64,000 nucleotides of DNA from CAVQNQ01 sp963714205 (GTDB lineage: Bacteria; Acidobacteriota; Terriglobia; Bryobacterales; Bryobacteraceae): positions 1,984,001-2,048,000 of the forward strand of contig CAVQNQ010000002.1 in the NCBI GenBank assembly GCA_963714205.1, in the 5' to 3' direction. The position numbers and the translations under genes are program-made. Positions 27,260 through 35,914 of the stretch are shown here, one piece after another. Positions within the stretch are counted from its first letter, which is position 1. The number at the start of each line of letters is the position of its first letter. The notes under the pieces were generated by a model. The model was not told the DNA's origin, made no database searches, and saw only the letters and a program-made list of their open reading frames with translations.

Positions 27260-27930
27260 TGCGATGACTCCTTGCGGGCGATCCGCGCCCGCCCCGGTTT
27301 ACTTGTCTGCGCCAGGCCCCGCGTGAGGATCCGGGCGAACTGGGTGGCGATCTCTTCCGCCGGCAGCGACCCCGCGGGCTCGTACCACTGGCAGATCCAG
27401 TTCACCGCGCCGGCGATGGCGAAGGCCGCGATTTTCGGATCGCAGGCCGCCACCGAGCCGTCGGCGACGCCATCTTGTATGAAACTTCTCAATCGCCGGT
27501 CGATCCTCCGCTTATAGCTGCGCACCTCGGCCAGCGCATCGCTTGAGAGATCGCCTTCGTCCAGCCGCATGACGCAGCGGCCGAAGTTGATCGTCATGAC
27601 GTTGGCATAGGCGTAGACGAAGGCTTCGACCTTCTCCAGACCCGTGCCGCACTGGTCCCCGATTTCGTTGAGAATTTCGTCAATCATCCCGGTTCCCAGC
27701 CGGTAACACTCCAGCAGAATCTGCTCTTTGTTGCGGAAATAGTGATAAAGAGCGGGTTTAGTGATGTTGAGGCGGTCGGCTACATCGTTAAGGGAGGTCC
27801 GCCCGAAGCTTTTTTCCAGGAACAACTGAGCGGCGGTCTGGAGCACGGCCTCGCGCTTGGTGGCGGGGTCGCGGCGTCGGTTGGAGAACGCCTTCCAGTG
27901 CGGGGATGTGGCGACTGAGCCTCTTGCCAT
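27256..27930 (-). CDS. TetR-family regulator of the fad/etf divergon (FadR-type)
   Basis: 224 residues. A TetR helix-turn-helix at about 40-75 reads FGRTSLNDVADRLNITK then PALYHYFRNKEQILLE. The C-terminal ligand-binding helices follow, with AFAIAGAVNWICQWYEPAG typical of acyl-CoA-responsive TetR repressors. It is first in the leftward operon, overlaps fadN by ATGA, and faces the etf operon. The perfect palindrome in the 129-base gap, sitting on both divergent promoters, is its probable operator. Long-chain acyl-CoA is the likely inducer by analogy with Bacillus FadR, which controls fadNAE and an etf-containing operon. Ligand and operator are inferred. Confidence 0.85.
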   Translation of the reverse strand: MARGSVATSPHWKAFSNRRRDPATKREAVLQTAAQLFLEKSFGRTSLNDVADRLNITKPALYHYFRNKEQILLECYRLGTGMIDEILNEIGDQCGTGLEKVEAFVYAYANVMTINFGRCVMRLDEGDLSSDALAEVRSYKRRIDRRLRSFIQDGVADGSVAACDPKIAAFAIAGAVNWICQWYEPAGSLPAEEIATQFARILTRGLAQTSKPGRARIARKESSQ

Positions 27931-27951
27931 GACTCATGGGCAGCGGCACGG

Positions 27952-27981
27952 TTGACACACGGGCCGGCCAATTGATATCTT
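27952..27981 (+). promoter_or_regulatory. Sigma-70-type promoter of the etfBA-acyl-CoA ligase operon
   Basis: A consensus -35 TTGACA (27952-27957) and a -10 TATCTT (27976-27981) are 18 bases apart. Transcription would start near 27988, inside the palindromic operator. The leader to the etfB ATG at 28063 is about 75 bases. Confidence 0.6.
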
Positions 27982-28006
27982 ACCCACGGGTAAGAAAAAA
28001 ACACAA
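27977..28006 (-). promoter_or_regulatory. Opposing promoter of the tetR-fadNAE operon
   Basis: Read on the minus strand, TTGTGT (28006-28001) and TAAGAT (27982-27977) are 18 bases apart. The predicted start is near 27970, 40 bases before the tetR ATG. The palindrome lies in the spacer. The -35 match is moderate. Confidence 0.45.
27979..27994. promoter_or_regulatory. Palindromic operator between tetR-fadNAE and etfBA
   Basis: CTTACCCACGGGTAAG has perfect 7-bp arms (CTTACCC / GGGTAAG) around a 2-base centre. It overlaps the -10 and start site of the rightward promoter and the spacer of the leftward one, so a bound TetR dimer would block both. It is the only strong inverted repeat in the gap. 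Confidence 0.65.
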
Positions 28007-28062
28007 GTGGGAAATCGGCAGCTTCAACCGCCCGAGACCGGAGGGTTCGAGGAGTTAGGGTG

Positions 28063-28833
28063 ATGAAAATCATAACAGCCATCAAGCAGGTGCCGGTGCG
28101 CGATTCCAGCGTGCGCATCGCGGCCGGCGGCAAGTGGTACGACGAAGGCGATCTGAGCTTCGAAATCAACGAACCGGATGCTTACGCTCTGGAGGAAGCT
28201 CTGCTTCTCAAGGAAAGGCACGGCGGAGAAGTGATCGTCCTGTGCGCCGGACCCGAGCGCGCTGCCCAGACCATCCGCGAAGCCCTCGCCAAGGGCGCGG
28301 ACCGTGCGATTCATATCGAATGCAACGACCTGGCAACCCTGGACACCCTGAGCGTCGCCCACCGCCTGGCCGCCGCCGCGGCGTCCGAGAAGCCCGACCT
28401 GATCCTGACGGGCTTACAGTCCGACGATTTGGGCTTGGGCCAGACCGGCGTCGTCATGGCCGAGATCCTGGGCATTCCGCATGCCACGATCATCATGCAG
28501 GTGGAGGGGCGTGGGACCTCCATTCGGGTGAAACGTGAGCTAGAAGACGGTTGGTTCCAGTGGGTCGAAATGCCCCTCCCGGCCCTGCTAACCATACAAT
28601 CCGGCATCAGCAAGCTGCGCTACGCCACCCTCATGGGCATCAAGAAGGCCAAGACCAAGGAAGTCCGGCGCGTGGCTGCCGCCAGCCTCGGCGCCGCGCC
28701 AGTGCCCTCCATCTCCATCGAGCGCATCTACCCGCCGCCCAAACGCAAGGAGACCCAGCTCATCAAGGGCACTCCCGCGGAAGCCGCCACCCGCCTGGCG
28801 GAGATTCTCAAATACGAGGTGCGAGTGATATGA
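28063..28833 (+). CDS. etfB: Electron transfer flavoprotein, beta subunit
   Basis: 256 residues from the ATG at 28063, after a GGAG ribosome site; a GTG lies one codon earlier. Typical EtfB sequence: MKIITAIKQVPVRDSS, INEPDAYALEEALLLKE, LILTGLQSDDLGLGQTGVV (the AMP-binding region) and LLTIQSGISKLRYATLMGIKKAK near the C-terminus, which is the docking area for acyl-CoA dehydrogenases. It carries electrons from FadE-type dehydrogenases toward the quinone pool with EtfA. Its stop overlaps the etfA start (ATGA). It is first in the operon facing tetR. Confidence 0.93.
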   Translation: MKIITAIKQVPVRDSSVRIAAGGKWYDEGDLSFEINEPDAYALEEALLLKERHGGEVIVLCAGPERAAQTIREALAKGADRAIHIECNDLATLDTLSVAHRLAAAAASEKPDLILTGLQSDDLGLGQTGVVMAEILGIPHATIIMQVEGRGTSIRVKRELEDGWFQWVEMPLPALLTIQSGISKLRYATLMGIKKAKTKEVRRVAAASLGAAPVPSISIERIYPPPKRKETQLIKGTPAEAATRLAEILKYEVRVI

Positions 28834-29825
28834 ACGGCGTTCTGGTAATTCTCGAACAGCGCCCTCAGAACGGGATGCCGGCCTGGAGCCGCATGTCCTG
28901 GGAGGCCCTGGCCGCCGGCCAGGAACTGGCCGCGCAGTTGGGCCAGCCCCTCATGGCCGCCGTAGCCGGCGACCAGCTCGATAGTCTGGCCCCGGATCTG
29001 ACATCGAAGAAGCTCGCGCAGGCTTACGTGGTGCGCCATCCGCTGCTTTGCCGCTACACCGCCGATGGCTTCACCTCCGCCCTCGAACAGCTCGTGCGGC
29101 GCATCGATCCCGCTTACATCGTGTTTCCGCACACATATCAGGTGCGCGATTTCGCTCCCCGTCTGGCCACCCGTTTCGGCGCGGTGCTCATCGCCGACGT
29201 CATCGGCATTCACATGGAGGGTGGCAGCCCTGCCTTCGTCCGCCAGTTGCTGCAAGGCAAGCTGAACGCTGATTATCGCCACGCCGCGAAAGGCCCATGC
29301 TTCATTTCCGTGCAGGCCGGCGCCTTCCGCGCGGACACGCTCGAAGCCGGCTCCGCGCCGTTGCAGACCTTCGAGCCCACCCTCGAGGCTTCCCAGATCC
29401 GCACCCAGCCGGGCGAACCCTTCCGTGAATCCGCGCAGACGGTGGACCTTTCTTCGGCCCCGATGATTGTCTCGGTCGGCCGCGGGATCAAGGAAAAGGA
29501 GAACATCCCTCTGGTGGCGGAATTCGCCGAGGCGCTGGGCGCGGAACTGGCCGCCTCACGCCCCATCTGCGATAACGGCTGGCTTCCCATGGAGCGCCAG
29601 GTGGGCAGCTCCGGCCAGACCGTCTCTCCCAAGCTCTACATTGCCGTGGGGATCTCCGGCGCCATCCAGCACCTGGTCGGTATGAAGGGATCCAAATCGG
29701 TGATTGCCATCAACAAGGACGAGAACGCCCCCATTTTCGAAGTGGCCGACTACGGGATCGTGGGCGACCTGTTCGAGGTGGTGCCGGCGCTCACCGCCGC
29801 CGTGAAAAAAGTCAGGGGCGGCTGA
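28830..29825 (+). CDS. etfA: Electron transfer flavoprotein, alpha subunit
   Basis: 331 residues, starting at the ATG that overlaps the etfB stop. The N-terminal domain (1-190) has the EtfA-type Rossmann-like fold. The C-terminal FAD domain shows VSVGRGIKEKENIPLVAEFA, GWLPMERQVGSSGQTVSPK and YIAVGISGAIQHLVGMKGSK, then INKDENAPIFEVADYGIVGD, all direct FAD-binding segments of the family. It pairs with EtfB as a soluble flavoprotein linking beta-oxidation to respiration. No ETF:quinone oxidoreductase gene is in the window. Confidence 0.93.
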   Translation: MNGVLVILEQRPQNGMPAWSRMSWEALAAGQELAAQLGQPLMAAVAGDQLDSLAPDLTSKKLAQAYVVRHPLLCRYTADGFTSALEQLVRRIDPAYIVFPHTYQVRDFAPRLATRFGAVLIADVIGIHMEGGSPAFVRQLLQGKLNADYRHAAKGPCFISVQAGAFRADTLEAGSAPLQTFEPTLEASQIRTQPGEPFRESAQTVDLSSAPMIVSVGRGIKEKENIPLVAEFAEALGAELAASRPICDNGWLPMERQVGSSGQTVSPKLYIAVGISGAIQHLVGMKGSKSVIAINKDENAPIFEVADYGIVGDLFEVVPALTAAVKKVRGG

Positions 29826-29835
29826 AAGGAGGGCC

Positions 29836-31518
29836 ATGCAGCCCATTGTCACTGAGGACGATCTGTCGCTACAGTGCATTTATCGCTGGGAACGCGAACG
29901 GGGCAGCCAGATATTTCTGACACAGCCATTCGGCGGCGGCCAGGTGCGCGAGTGGACCTGGTCGCAGGCCGTGGATGAAGCCCGTCGCATGGCGGCCTAT
30001 CTCAAGGCGCAAGGCTGGGAGCCGGGGTCGCGCGTGGCCATCCTCTCCCGCAACTGCGCCTGGTGGATCATGGCGGACATGGCCATCTGGATGGCCGGTT
30101 ACGTCTCGGTTCCCATTTATCCTTCCCTCCGCGCGGAATCGGTTCGCCAGATCCTGGAGCACAGCGAGGCGCGCACCTGCTTCATCGGCGCAACCGATGA
30201 CCGCGAAATGGTGACGGATGGCGTCCCCGAAGACCTCTGCTCGGTCTTCTTCCCCACCGCGGCGCCTGGCAATCACCCGCTGTGGCCCGATCTCGTGGCG
30301 GCTTATGCGCCCATTCCGGGCAATCCCACGCGCCCGGGCGACGATCTGGCCACCATCATTTATACCTCCGGCACCACCGGCAGGCCCAAGGGCGTCATGC
30401 ACCGCTTCTCGAGCTTCGCCTTCAATGCTCAGGCCCTCGCGCGCATCCTCGGCTTGAATGCCGATCAACACGTGCTCTCTTATCTGCCGCTGGCCCACAT
30501 CGTGGAGCGGGCCGGCATGGAGGGCGTTTCGTTCTGGCTCGGCTCGCGCATCTTCTTCACCGAGGGCCTGGAGACCTTCGTCGCCGACTTGCATCGGGCC
30601 GGCCCCACGATCTTCCTCTCGGTGCCGCGTCTGCTGCTGAAATTCCAACAAGGCGTGCTGGCCAAACTTCCGCCCTGGAAGCTCAACTTGCTGCTGGCCA
30701 TTCCCATCGTCAATCGCGCGGTCAAGCGCAAGATCCTCGATCAACTCGGGCTCGCTACCGTGCGGCTGGCGGCATGCGGCTCGGCTCCGCTGCCCGTCGA
30801 TATCCTTTTATGGTTCCGGCGCCTGGGCCTCAATCTCGTGGAGGGCTATGGGATGACCGAAACCATGATTACCCACCTGCCCGAGCCCGGCAAGCTGCGG
30901 CCCGGCTACGTGGGGCCTGCCCTCGAGGGTGTCGAGACACGGCTCGCCGAGAACGGCGAGTTGCAGATTCGCAGCCCCATGAACATGCTGGGCTATTACA
31001 AGGACGACGCTGGCACGGCCGCCGCCTTCACATCGGACGGCTTTTTCCACACCGGCGATATCGGCGCGATCGAGCCCGGCGGCCAGCTCAAAATCGTCGG
31101 CCGCCTGAAAGAGCAGTTCAAAACCAGCAAGGGCAAGTACGTCGCACCGGCGCCCATCGAGAGCCGCCTGGCCGCCCACCCCGCCGTGGACGCCTGCTGC
31201 CTGATGGGCGCGGGCCAGCCAAGCCCCTTCGCAATCGTGGTACTTTCGGATGAAGCGCGCAAGCGTTCCAAAGATCCGGCCGCCCGGAAAGCTTTGGAGG
31301 GCTCCCTCGAGGCGCAGATGCAGGCAGTCAACGCGCATCTGGATCCTCACGAGCGGGTGAGCCTGATCGCCATCGTCGATGGGCCGTGGTCCGTGGAGAA
31401 CGGCCTCATGACTCCCACGCTGAAAGTGAAGCGCGGTTATCTGGAGACCCGTTATCAGGCGCTCATCGATGGGTGGACGAAGCTCGGAAGGCCGGTGGTT
31501 TGGGAAACGGCCCCCTGA
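29836..31518 (+). CDS. Long-chain acyl-CoA synthetase (AMP-binding)
   Basis: 560 residues. The P-loop-like YTSGTTGRPKGVMH is at about 176, YGMTETMITHLPEPGKLRPG at about 338, and the hinge region SDGFFHTGDIG then LKIVGRLKEQFKTSKGKY near 400-430, with the C-terminal Lys in LTPTLKVKRGYLE-type context (MTPTLKVKRGYLE here). These are ANL-superfamily motifs. It activates fatty acids with ATP and CoA, feeding the fad enzymes encoded divergently. It starts 10 bases after etfA with AAAGGAGGG as ribosome site, so it is the third gene of the operon. The chain-length range cannot be read from sequence. Confidence 0.9.
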   Translation: MQPIVTEDDLSLQCIYRWERERGSQIFLTQPFGGGQVREWTWSQAVDEARRMAAYLKAQGWEPGSRVAILSRNCAWWIMADMAIWMAGYVSVPIYPSLRAESVRQILEHSEARTCFIGATDDREMVTDGVPEDLCSVFFPTAAPGNHPLWPDLVAAYAPIPGNPTRPGDDLATIIYTSGTTGRPKGVMHRFSSFAFNAQALARILGLNADQHVLSYLPLAHIVERAGMEGVSFWLGSRIFFTEGLETFVADLHRAGPTIFLSVPRLLLKFQQGVLAKLPPWKLNLLLAIPIVNRAVKRKILDQLGLATVRLAACGSAPLPVDILLWFRRLGLNLVEGYGMTETMITHLPEPGKLRPGYVGPALEGVETRLAENGELQIRSPMNMLGYYKDDAGTAAAFTSDGFFHTGDIGAIEPGGQLKIVGRLKEQFKTSKGKYVAPAPIESRLAAHPAVDACCLMGAGQPSPFAIVVLSDEARKRSKDPAARKALEGSLEAQMQAVNAHLDPHERVSLIAIVDGPWSVENGLMTPTLKVKRGYLETRYQALIDGWTKLGRPVVWETAP

Positions 31519-31551
31519 GGAACGCCCGCGCTCTCCGAGGAGCTCGAGCCG

Positions 31552-33102
31552 ATGTTCGACAAAGTCGCCGTATTCGACACCACCCTGAGAGACGGGGAAC
31601 AAGCCGCGGGCACCCGCCTGGGATGCCGCGAGAAAATCATGATCGCCACGCAGTTGGCGCAGCTCAACGTGGATGTCATCGAAGCCGGCTACCCGAACTC
31701 CTCGCCCGAGGATTTCGAAGCTGTCCAGATCATCGCCCACGAGATCCAGGGCCCCGCCATTTGCGCCCTTTCCCGCGCCGTGGCCGCCGATATCGAAGCT
31801 TGCGGACGCGCTCTGGCCAAAGCTCCCCGGCCGCGCATTCACACCGGCATCGGCGCTTCCGATATCCATATCGCCGGCAAATTCCAGGATGAGCGCTACG
31901 GCCGCACGCTTGCCGAGAAGAAAGTGAAGATCATGAAGATGGCGGTGGACGCCGTCAAGCTGGCCCGCCACTACGCCGACGACGTGGAGTTCTACGCCGA
32001 AGACGCCGGCCGCGCCGACCCCGCCTACCTGTTCGAGATGATCGAGGCCGCCATAGACGCCGGCGCCACCGTGGTCAATATTCCCGATACCACCGGTTAC
32101 GCCGTGCCGGAACTCTACGGCGCGCTCATCCGCTCCCTGCGCGAGAAGGTGCCCAACATCGAAAAGGCCGTCATCAGCGTGCATTGCCACGACGACCTCG
32201 GCATGGCCGTTTCCAATACCCTGGCCGGCGTGCAGAACGGCGCGCGCCAGGTGGAAGGCACCATCAACGGCATCGGTGAACGGGCCGGCAACGCGGCTCT
32301 CGAAGAGGTGATCATGGCCCTCCGCACGCGCGCCGATTACTTCCGCGTGCACACCGATATCGAGGGCCGCGAGTTGTACCGCACCAGCCGCCTGGTGGCC
32401 GACATGTTCGGCATGCAGGTCCCGCCGAACAAAGCCGTGGTGGGCGGCAACGCCTTCGCCCACAGTTCGGGCATTCACGTGGATGGCTTCCTGAAGGACC
32501 GCGAGACCTACGAGATCATGCGCCCCGAGCACGTCGGCATGCAGGACAGCCGCGTGGTGCTGACCGCGCGCACCGGCCGCCACGGCCTGCGCGACCGCCT
32601 CAAGAAGCTCGGCTACACGCTCTCCCAGCCGGAACTCAACCAGGCTTATCAGCGTTTCCTGCAGGTGGCCGACAAGAAGCAGGAGGTCTTCGACGAGGAC
32701 CTCGTAGCCATTCTGCACGATGAACTCAAGCCCGTGCCGGAGACCTACCAGCTCGATTACCTGAACATCAACAGTGGCACGGCGGCTATCCCGACGGCCA
32801 CCGTCCGCGTGCTGGTGGCGAGCGAAACGCGCGAAGGCGCAGCCATCGGCGACGGCCCCGTGGACGCCACCTACAAAGCCATTGCCCTGGTGACCGGCAC
32901 TTCGGCCAGGCTGGGACGCTACGATATCCGCGCGGTCACCGGCGGCGGCGATGCCATGGGCGAAGTAACCGTGCAGATGGAATCCGACGGCCTGAAGGTG
33001 ACCGGCCGGGGGGCCTCGACCGATGTTATCGAGGCCAGCGCCAAAGCTTACATCGATGGGCTGAATAAGCTGGCCAGCCTGGGGCGAAAAAGCCCGGCGT
33101 AA
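31552..33102 (+). CDS. leuA: 2-isopropylmalate synthase
   Basis: 516 residues. The barrel opens with VFDTTLRDGEQAAGTRLGCREK and has metal-binding HCHDDLGMAVSNTLAG, GTINGIGERAGNAALEE and NAFAHSSGIHVDG. The C-terminal LeuA allosteric domain (about 400-510) is present, with GTAAIPTATVRVLV and a regulatory end DVIEASAKAYIDGLNKL. It condenses acetyl-CoA and 2-oxoisovalerate, the first committed step of leucine synthesis. The allosteric domain argues against homocitrate synthase; citramalate synthase is possible but less likely. It lies 33 bases after the acyl-CoA synthetase; no leader peptide or T-box was seen. Confidence 0.9.
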   Translation: MFDKVAVFDTTLRDGEQAAGTRLGCREKIMIATQLAQLNVDVIEAGYPNSSPEDFEAVQIIAHEIQGPAICALSRAVAADIEACGRALAKAPRPRIHTGIGASDIHIAGKFQDERYGRTLAEKKVKIMKMAVDAVKLARHYADDVEFYAEDAGRADPAYLFEMIEAAIDAGATVVNIPDTTGYAVPELYGALIRSLREKVPNIEKAVISVHCHDDLGMAVSNTLAGVQNGARQVEGTINGIGERAGNAALEEVIMALRTRADYFRVHTDIEGRELYRTSRLVADMFGMQVPPNKAVVGGNAFAHSSGIHVDGFLKDRETYEIMRPEHVGMQDSRVVLTARTGRHGLRDRLKKLGYTLSQPELNQAYQRFLQVADKKQEVFDEDLVAILHDELKPVPETYQLDYLNINSGTAAIPTATVRVLVASETREGAAIGDGPVDATYKAIALVTGTSARLGRYDIRAVTGGGDAMGEVTVQMESDGLKVTGRGASTDVIEASAKAYIDGLNKLASLGRKSPA

Positions 33103-33159
33103 GCTTACTTGCACGCTGCTGCCGATTCCGTCGTCTTAGGAGATTGAAAGGAATTTTCA

Positions 33160-33950
33160 GTGCCTGGCTACAAGCTCACGCTTGCCCTCCTGTTCGCCCC
33201 GCTGGCGTTCGGGCAAGCTCCCGCCGATCCCATGCAGGATCGGGTGCTGTATTTCAGCCACGTCATCACTCCCCAAGGCGTCCAGGAGACCGTCAATGCC
33301 ATCCGGGGAATTACCGATATTCGCCAGGTAACTATCGATCCCGGCCAGCGATTTCTTTCCGTGCGGGGCACGGCGGATCAGATTGCAGCGGCCGCCTGGC
33401 TGGTTGGCGCTCTGGATCAGAGCGAGAGCGCGCAGCCGCCCACCGGAAGCCCACTGGCTTACGACTACCTGGGGGCCCCCGCGGCGGCACCACGGTCCGG
33501 GTGTTCTGGCTGGCGAATATCAGCACGCCGGGCGGTATCCAGGAACTCGTCAACGCCGTTCGGGGGACTGCGGATATGTCATGGATCTTTTCCCGTAAGG
33601 CGCCCGCGGCCATAATCTTTCGGGCAACCCCTGACCAGGCCGCGCTGGCCGAGTGGCTGATAAACGAGATCGACGGCGCTACAGGCGCAGCCAGCGCCGC
33701 GCCGGCGATACGCAAGGCAGCCGCCTACACGTATGCATCCGACACGCGCGGCGACACGGCGGTGAGAGTGTATTATCTGCCGCCCACCGTCGCGCCCCAG
33801 AGCCTCCAGGAAATCGCCGACCTGGTTCGCAAGACCGCGCACATTCAACGATTCTTTCCGTTCAATCAACTCAACGCCATGGTCCTGCGCACCACACCCG
33901 AGCAAGCCGATGCCGCCGGGCGCCTGATCCAGCAAGGCGATTCGCATTGA
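33160..33950 (+). CDS. Exported protein with three tandem ~65-residue repeats (secretin-N-like), one frameshift
   Basis: The GTG at 33160 follows AAAGGA. A signal peptide (PGYKLTLALLFAPLAFG) precedes three related repeats. Each has a strand (VLYFSHVITP / VRVFWLANISTP / VRVYYLPPTVAP), then a helix (QGVQETVNAIRG / GGIQELVNAVRG / QSLQEIADLVRK), a strand, and a second helix starting TADQ / TPDQ / TPEQ. This strand-helix-strand-helix unit resembles secretin N1-type domains. The first repeat and the other two are in different frames. The break lies around 33471-33490, in or near GGGGGCCCCC, consistent with one missing base. No secretin pore domain follows. Function is unknown. Confidence 0.6.
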
Positions 33951-34039
33951 TCCCGCCCGGCGCTCTGCGCACCATCCTGAGATGACCGCGCGCGCGCCCG
34001 CTTTGCGGTCTGGCCCCCCGCGTGCTCTTTTCCCCTCCT

Positions 34040-35914
34040 ATGCCGATCGAAACTTCGCAAGCTACCGATGTGCGCATTCTCCGGGATAAAGCCGTACGTC
34101 TGCGCATCGATTCCGTGCTCTCTACCACAGAAGCCGGCAGCGGGCATCCCACTAGCTGTGCTTCCGCGGCGGAAATTGTCTCGGTTTTGTTCTATTCGGT
34201 CATGCGCTACGATCCCCGCGATCCGCGCAATCCGTCGAGCGACGTATTCGTTCTCTCCAAAGGCCATGCCGCGCCGATTCTCTATGCCGCCTGGGCCGAA
34301 GCGGGCCTCTTTCCCCGCGAGCGTCTGCTGACGCTTCGCCGGCTCGATTCGGACCTCGAAGGCCATCCCACGCCGCGCCTGCCGTTCGTGGATGTGGCCA
34401 CCGGCTCGCTCGGCCAGGGCCTCTCGGCGGCGTCGGGCATCGCCCTCCACGCACTACTGTCCAATACCGGGCAGCGCGTCTACGCTTTGCTGGGCGACGG
34501 CGAATCGGCCGAGGGATCGGTCTGGGAAGCCGCCGAGTGGATCAGCCATCGGGGCTTGAGCAACGTGTGCGCCGCCATCGACATCAACCGCCTCGGCCAG
34601 AGCGAGCCCACCATGCTGGAGCACCACATGGAGATCTACAAAGCTCGCTGGGAGGCCTTCGGCTGGCAGGCGCTGGTAGTGGATGGACACGACATCCCCG
34701 CATTGCTCACGGCCTACGGTCAGGCCGGCCGGACCACCGACCGCCCCACCGTGATCCTGGCTCGCACCATCAAAGGCAAAGATCTGCCGGATATCGAGGG
34801 CAAGGAACACTGGCACGGGAAACCCCTTGACAAAGAAATGGCCGCCAAAGCGGTGGCGCACCTGGAGAGCGAGCTCACGGGCGCCGAGAATGATTGGCGG
34901 CCGCACCTGCCGTCGGCGCTGCCCGGCGCGGGGAAAGACGGCGCCGCCGCCAAACCGGCAACTCCTCCCAAGCCCCCTTACCAGCTCGGCGGCAAGCCGG
35001 TCGCCACGCGCCGAGGCTTTGGCGACGGCTTGGCCGCCCTGGCCCAAGCCGACCCGCGCATCGTGGCGCTGGATGGCGACGTCAAGAATTCCACTTACAC
35101 CGAGGAGTTTCAAGCGAAGGCGCCCAGCCGTTTCTTCCAGGGATATATCGCGGAGCAGAACATGCTCGGCATGGCCATGGGGCTGGCGGCTCGCGGCCAC
35201 GTGCCCTTCGCTTCCACCTTCGCTTGTTTCCTGACGCGCGCCGCCGATTTCATCCGCATGGCCGCCATCAGCAACCTCAATATCAAGCTGGCCGGGACGC
35301 ACGTGGGCGTTTCCATAGGTGAAGACGGCCCTTCGCAGATGGGCCTGGAAGATCTGGCCATGATCTGCGCGCAGCCCAACTTCACCTGCCTCTACCCCGC
35401 CGACGCCACCAGCGCATGGGCGGCTACTGGCCTCATCGCGGCCGAAACCGGACCCGGCTATATCCGCCTGGGCCGCCCTGGCGCGCCGATTCTCTACGGC
35501 CCCGAGGAGACCTTCGCCATCGGCAAGTGCAAGGTGCTGCGGAGGAGCGAACAGGATCGCGCCCTGGTGGTGGCCGCCGGCGTCACGGTTTTCGAAGCGC
35601 TCAAGGCCTACGACGAGCTGCTCAAGCAGGGCATCTCTATACGCGTCATCGACCTGTTCAGCGTGCAGCCCATCGACCGCGCGGAACTGGCGGCCTCAGC
35701 CCACGCGGCCGGCGGAATCGTCATCACGGTGGAGGACCACTACGCGCACGGCGGCCTGGGCGATAGCGTGCTCGCCGCGCTCGCGCCGGAGCGCGTCAAG
35801 GTGGTCAAGCTGGCCGTGCGGGAGATCGCCCACAGCGGCAGAGAGGCCGAGTTACTCGAACGTTTCGGAATCTCGTCCGCCCACATCGTAGACGCGGTGC
35901 GGGCCGCCCTGTAA
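34040..35914 (+). CDS. tkt: Transketolase
   Basis: 624 residues from the ATG at 34040; a GTG at 34022 would add six residues. The N-terminal TPP-binding part has TTEAGSGHPTSCASAAEI, LSKGHAAPILYAAWAE, VATGSLGQGLSAASGIA and LLGDGESAEGSVWEAAEW. After a Pro/Ala linker (about 300-325), the pyrimidine domain shows IAEQNMLGMAMGLAARGHVPFASTF and GVSIGEDGPSQMGLEDLAM. A C-terminal domain follows. It moves two-carbon units in the pentose phosphate pathway. It ends one base before the convergent GH51 gene. Confidence 0.9.
   Translation: MPIETSQATDVRILRDKAVRLRIDSVLSTTEAGSGHPTSCASAAEIVSVLFYSVMRYDPRDPRNPSSDVFVLSKGHAAPILYAAWAEAGLFPRERLLTLRRLDSDLEGHPTPRLPFVDVATGSLGQGLSAASGIALHALLSNTGQRVYALLGDGESAEGSVWEAAEWISHRGLSNVCAAIDINRLGQSEPTMLEHHMEIYKARWEAFGWQALVVDGHDIPALLTAYGQAGRTTDRPTVILARTIKGKDLPDIEGKEHWHGKPLDKEMAAKAVAHLESELTGAENDWRPHLPSALPGAGKDGAAAKPATPPKPPYQLGGKPVATRRGFGDGLAALAQADPRIVALDGDVKNSTYTEEFQAKAPSRFFQGYIAEQNMLGMAMGLAARGHVPFASTFACFLTRAADFIRMAAISNLNIKLAGTHVGVSIGEDGPSQMGLEDLAMICAQPNFTCLYPADATSAWAATGLIAAETGPGYIRLGRPGAPILYGPEETFAIGKCKVLRRSEQDRALVVAAGVTVFEALKAYDELLKQGISIRVIDLFSVQPIDRAELAASAHAAGGIVITVEDHYAHGGLGDSVLAALAPERVKVVKLAVREIAHSGREAELLERFGISSAHIVDAVRAAL

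Noticed and set aside
25133..27517. A 794-codon open frame on the plus strand
   Set aside because: It mirrors the fadN codons on the opposite strand. GC-rich codon use leaves the antisense frame open; the product has no family and no ribosome site. The same applies to 7288-8448 (+), 30808-33114 (-) and 45198-47003 (+).
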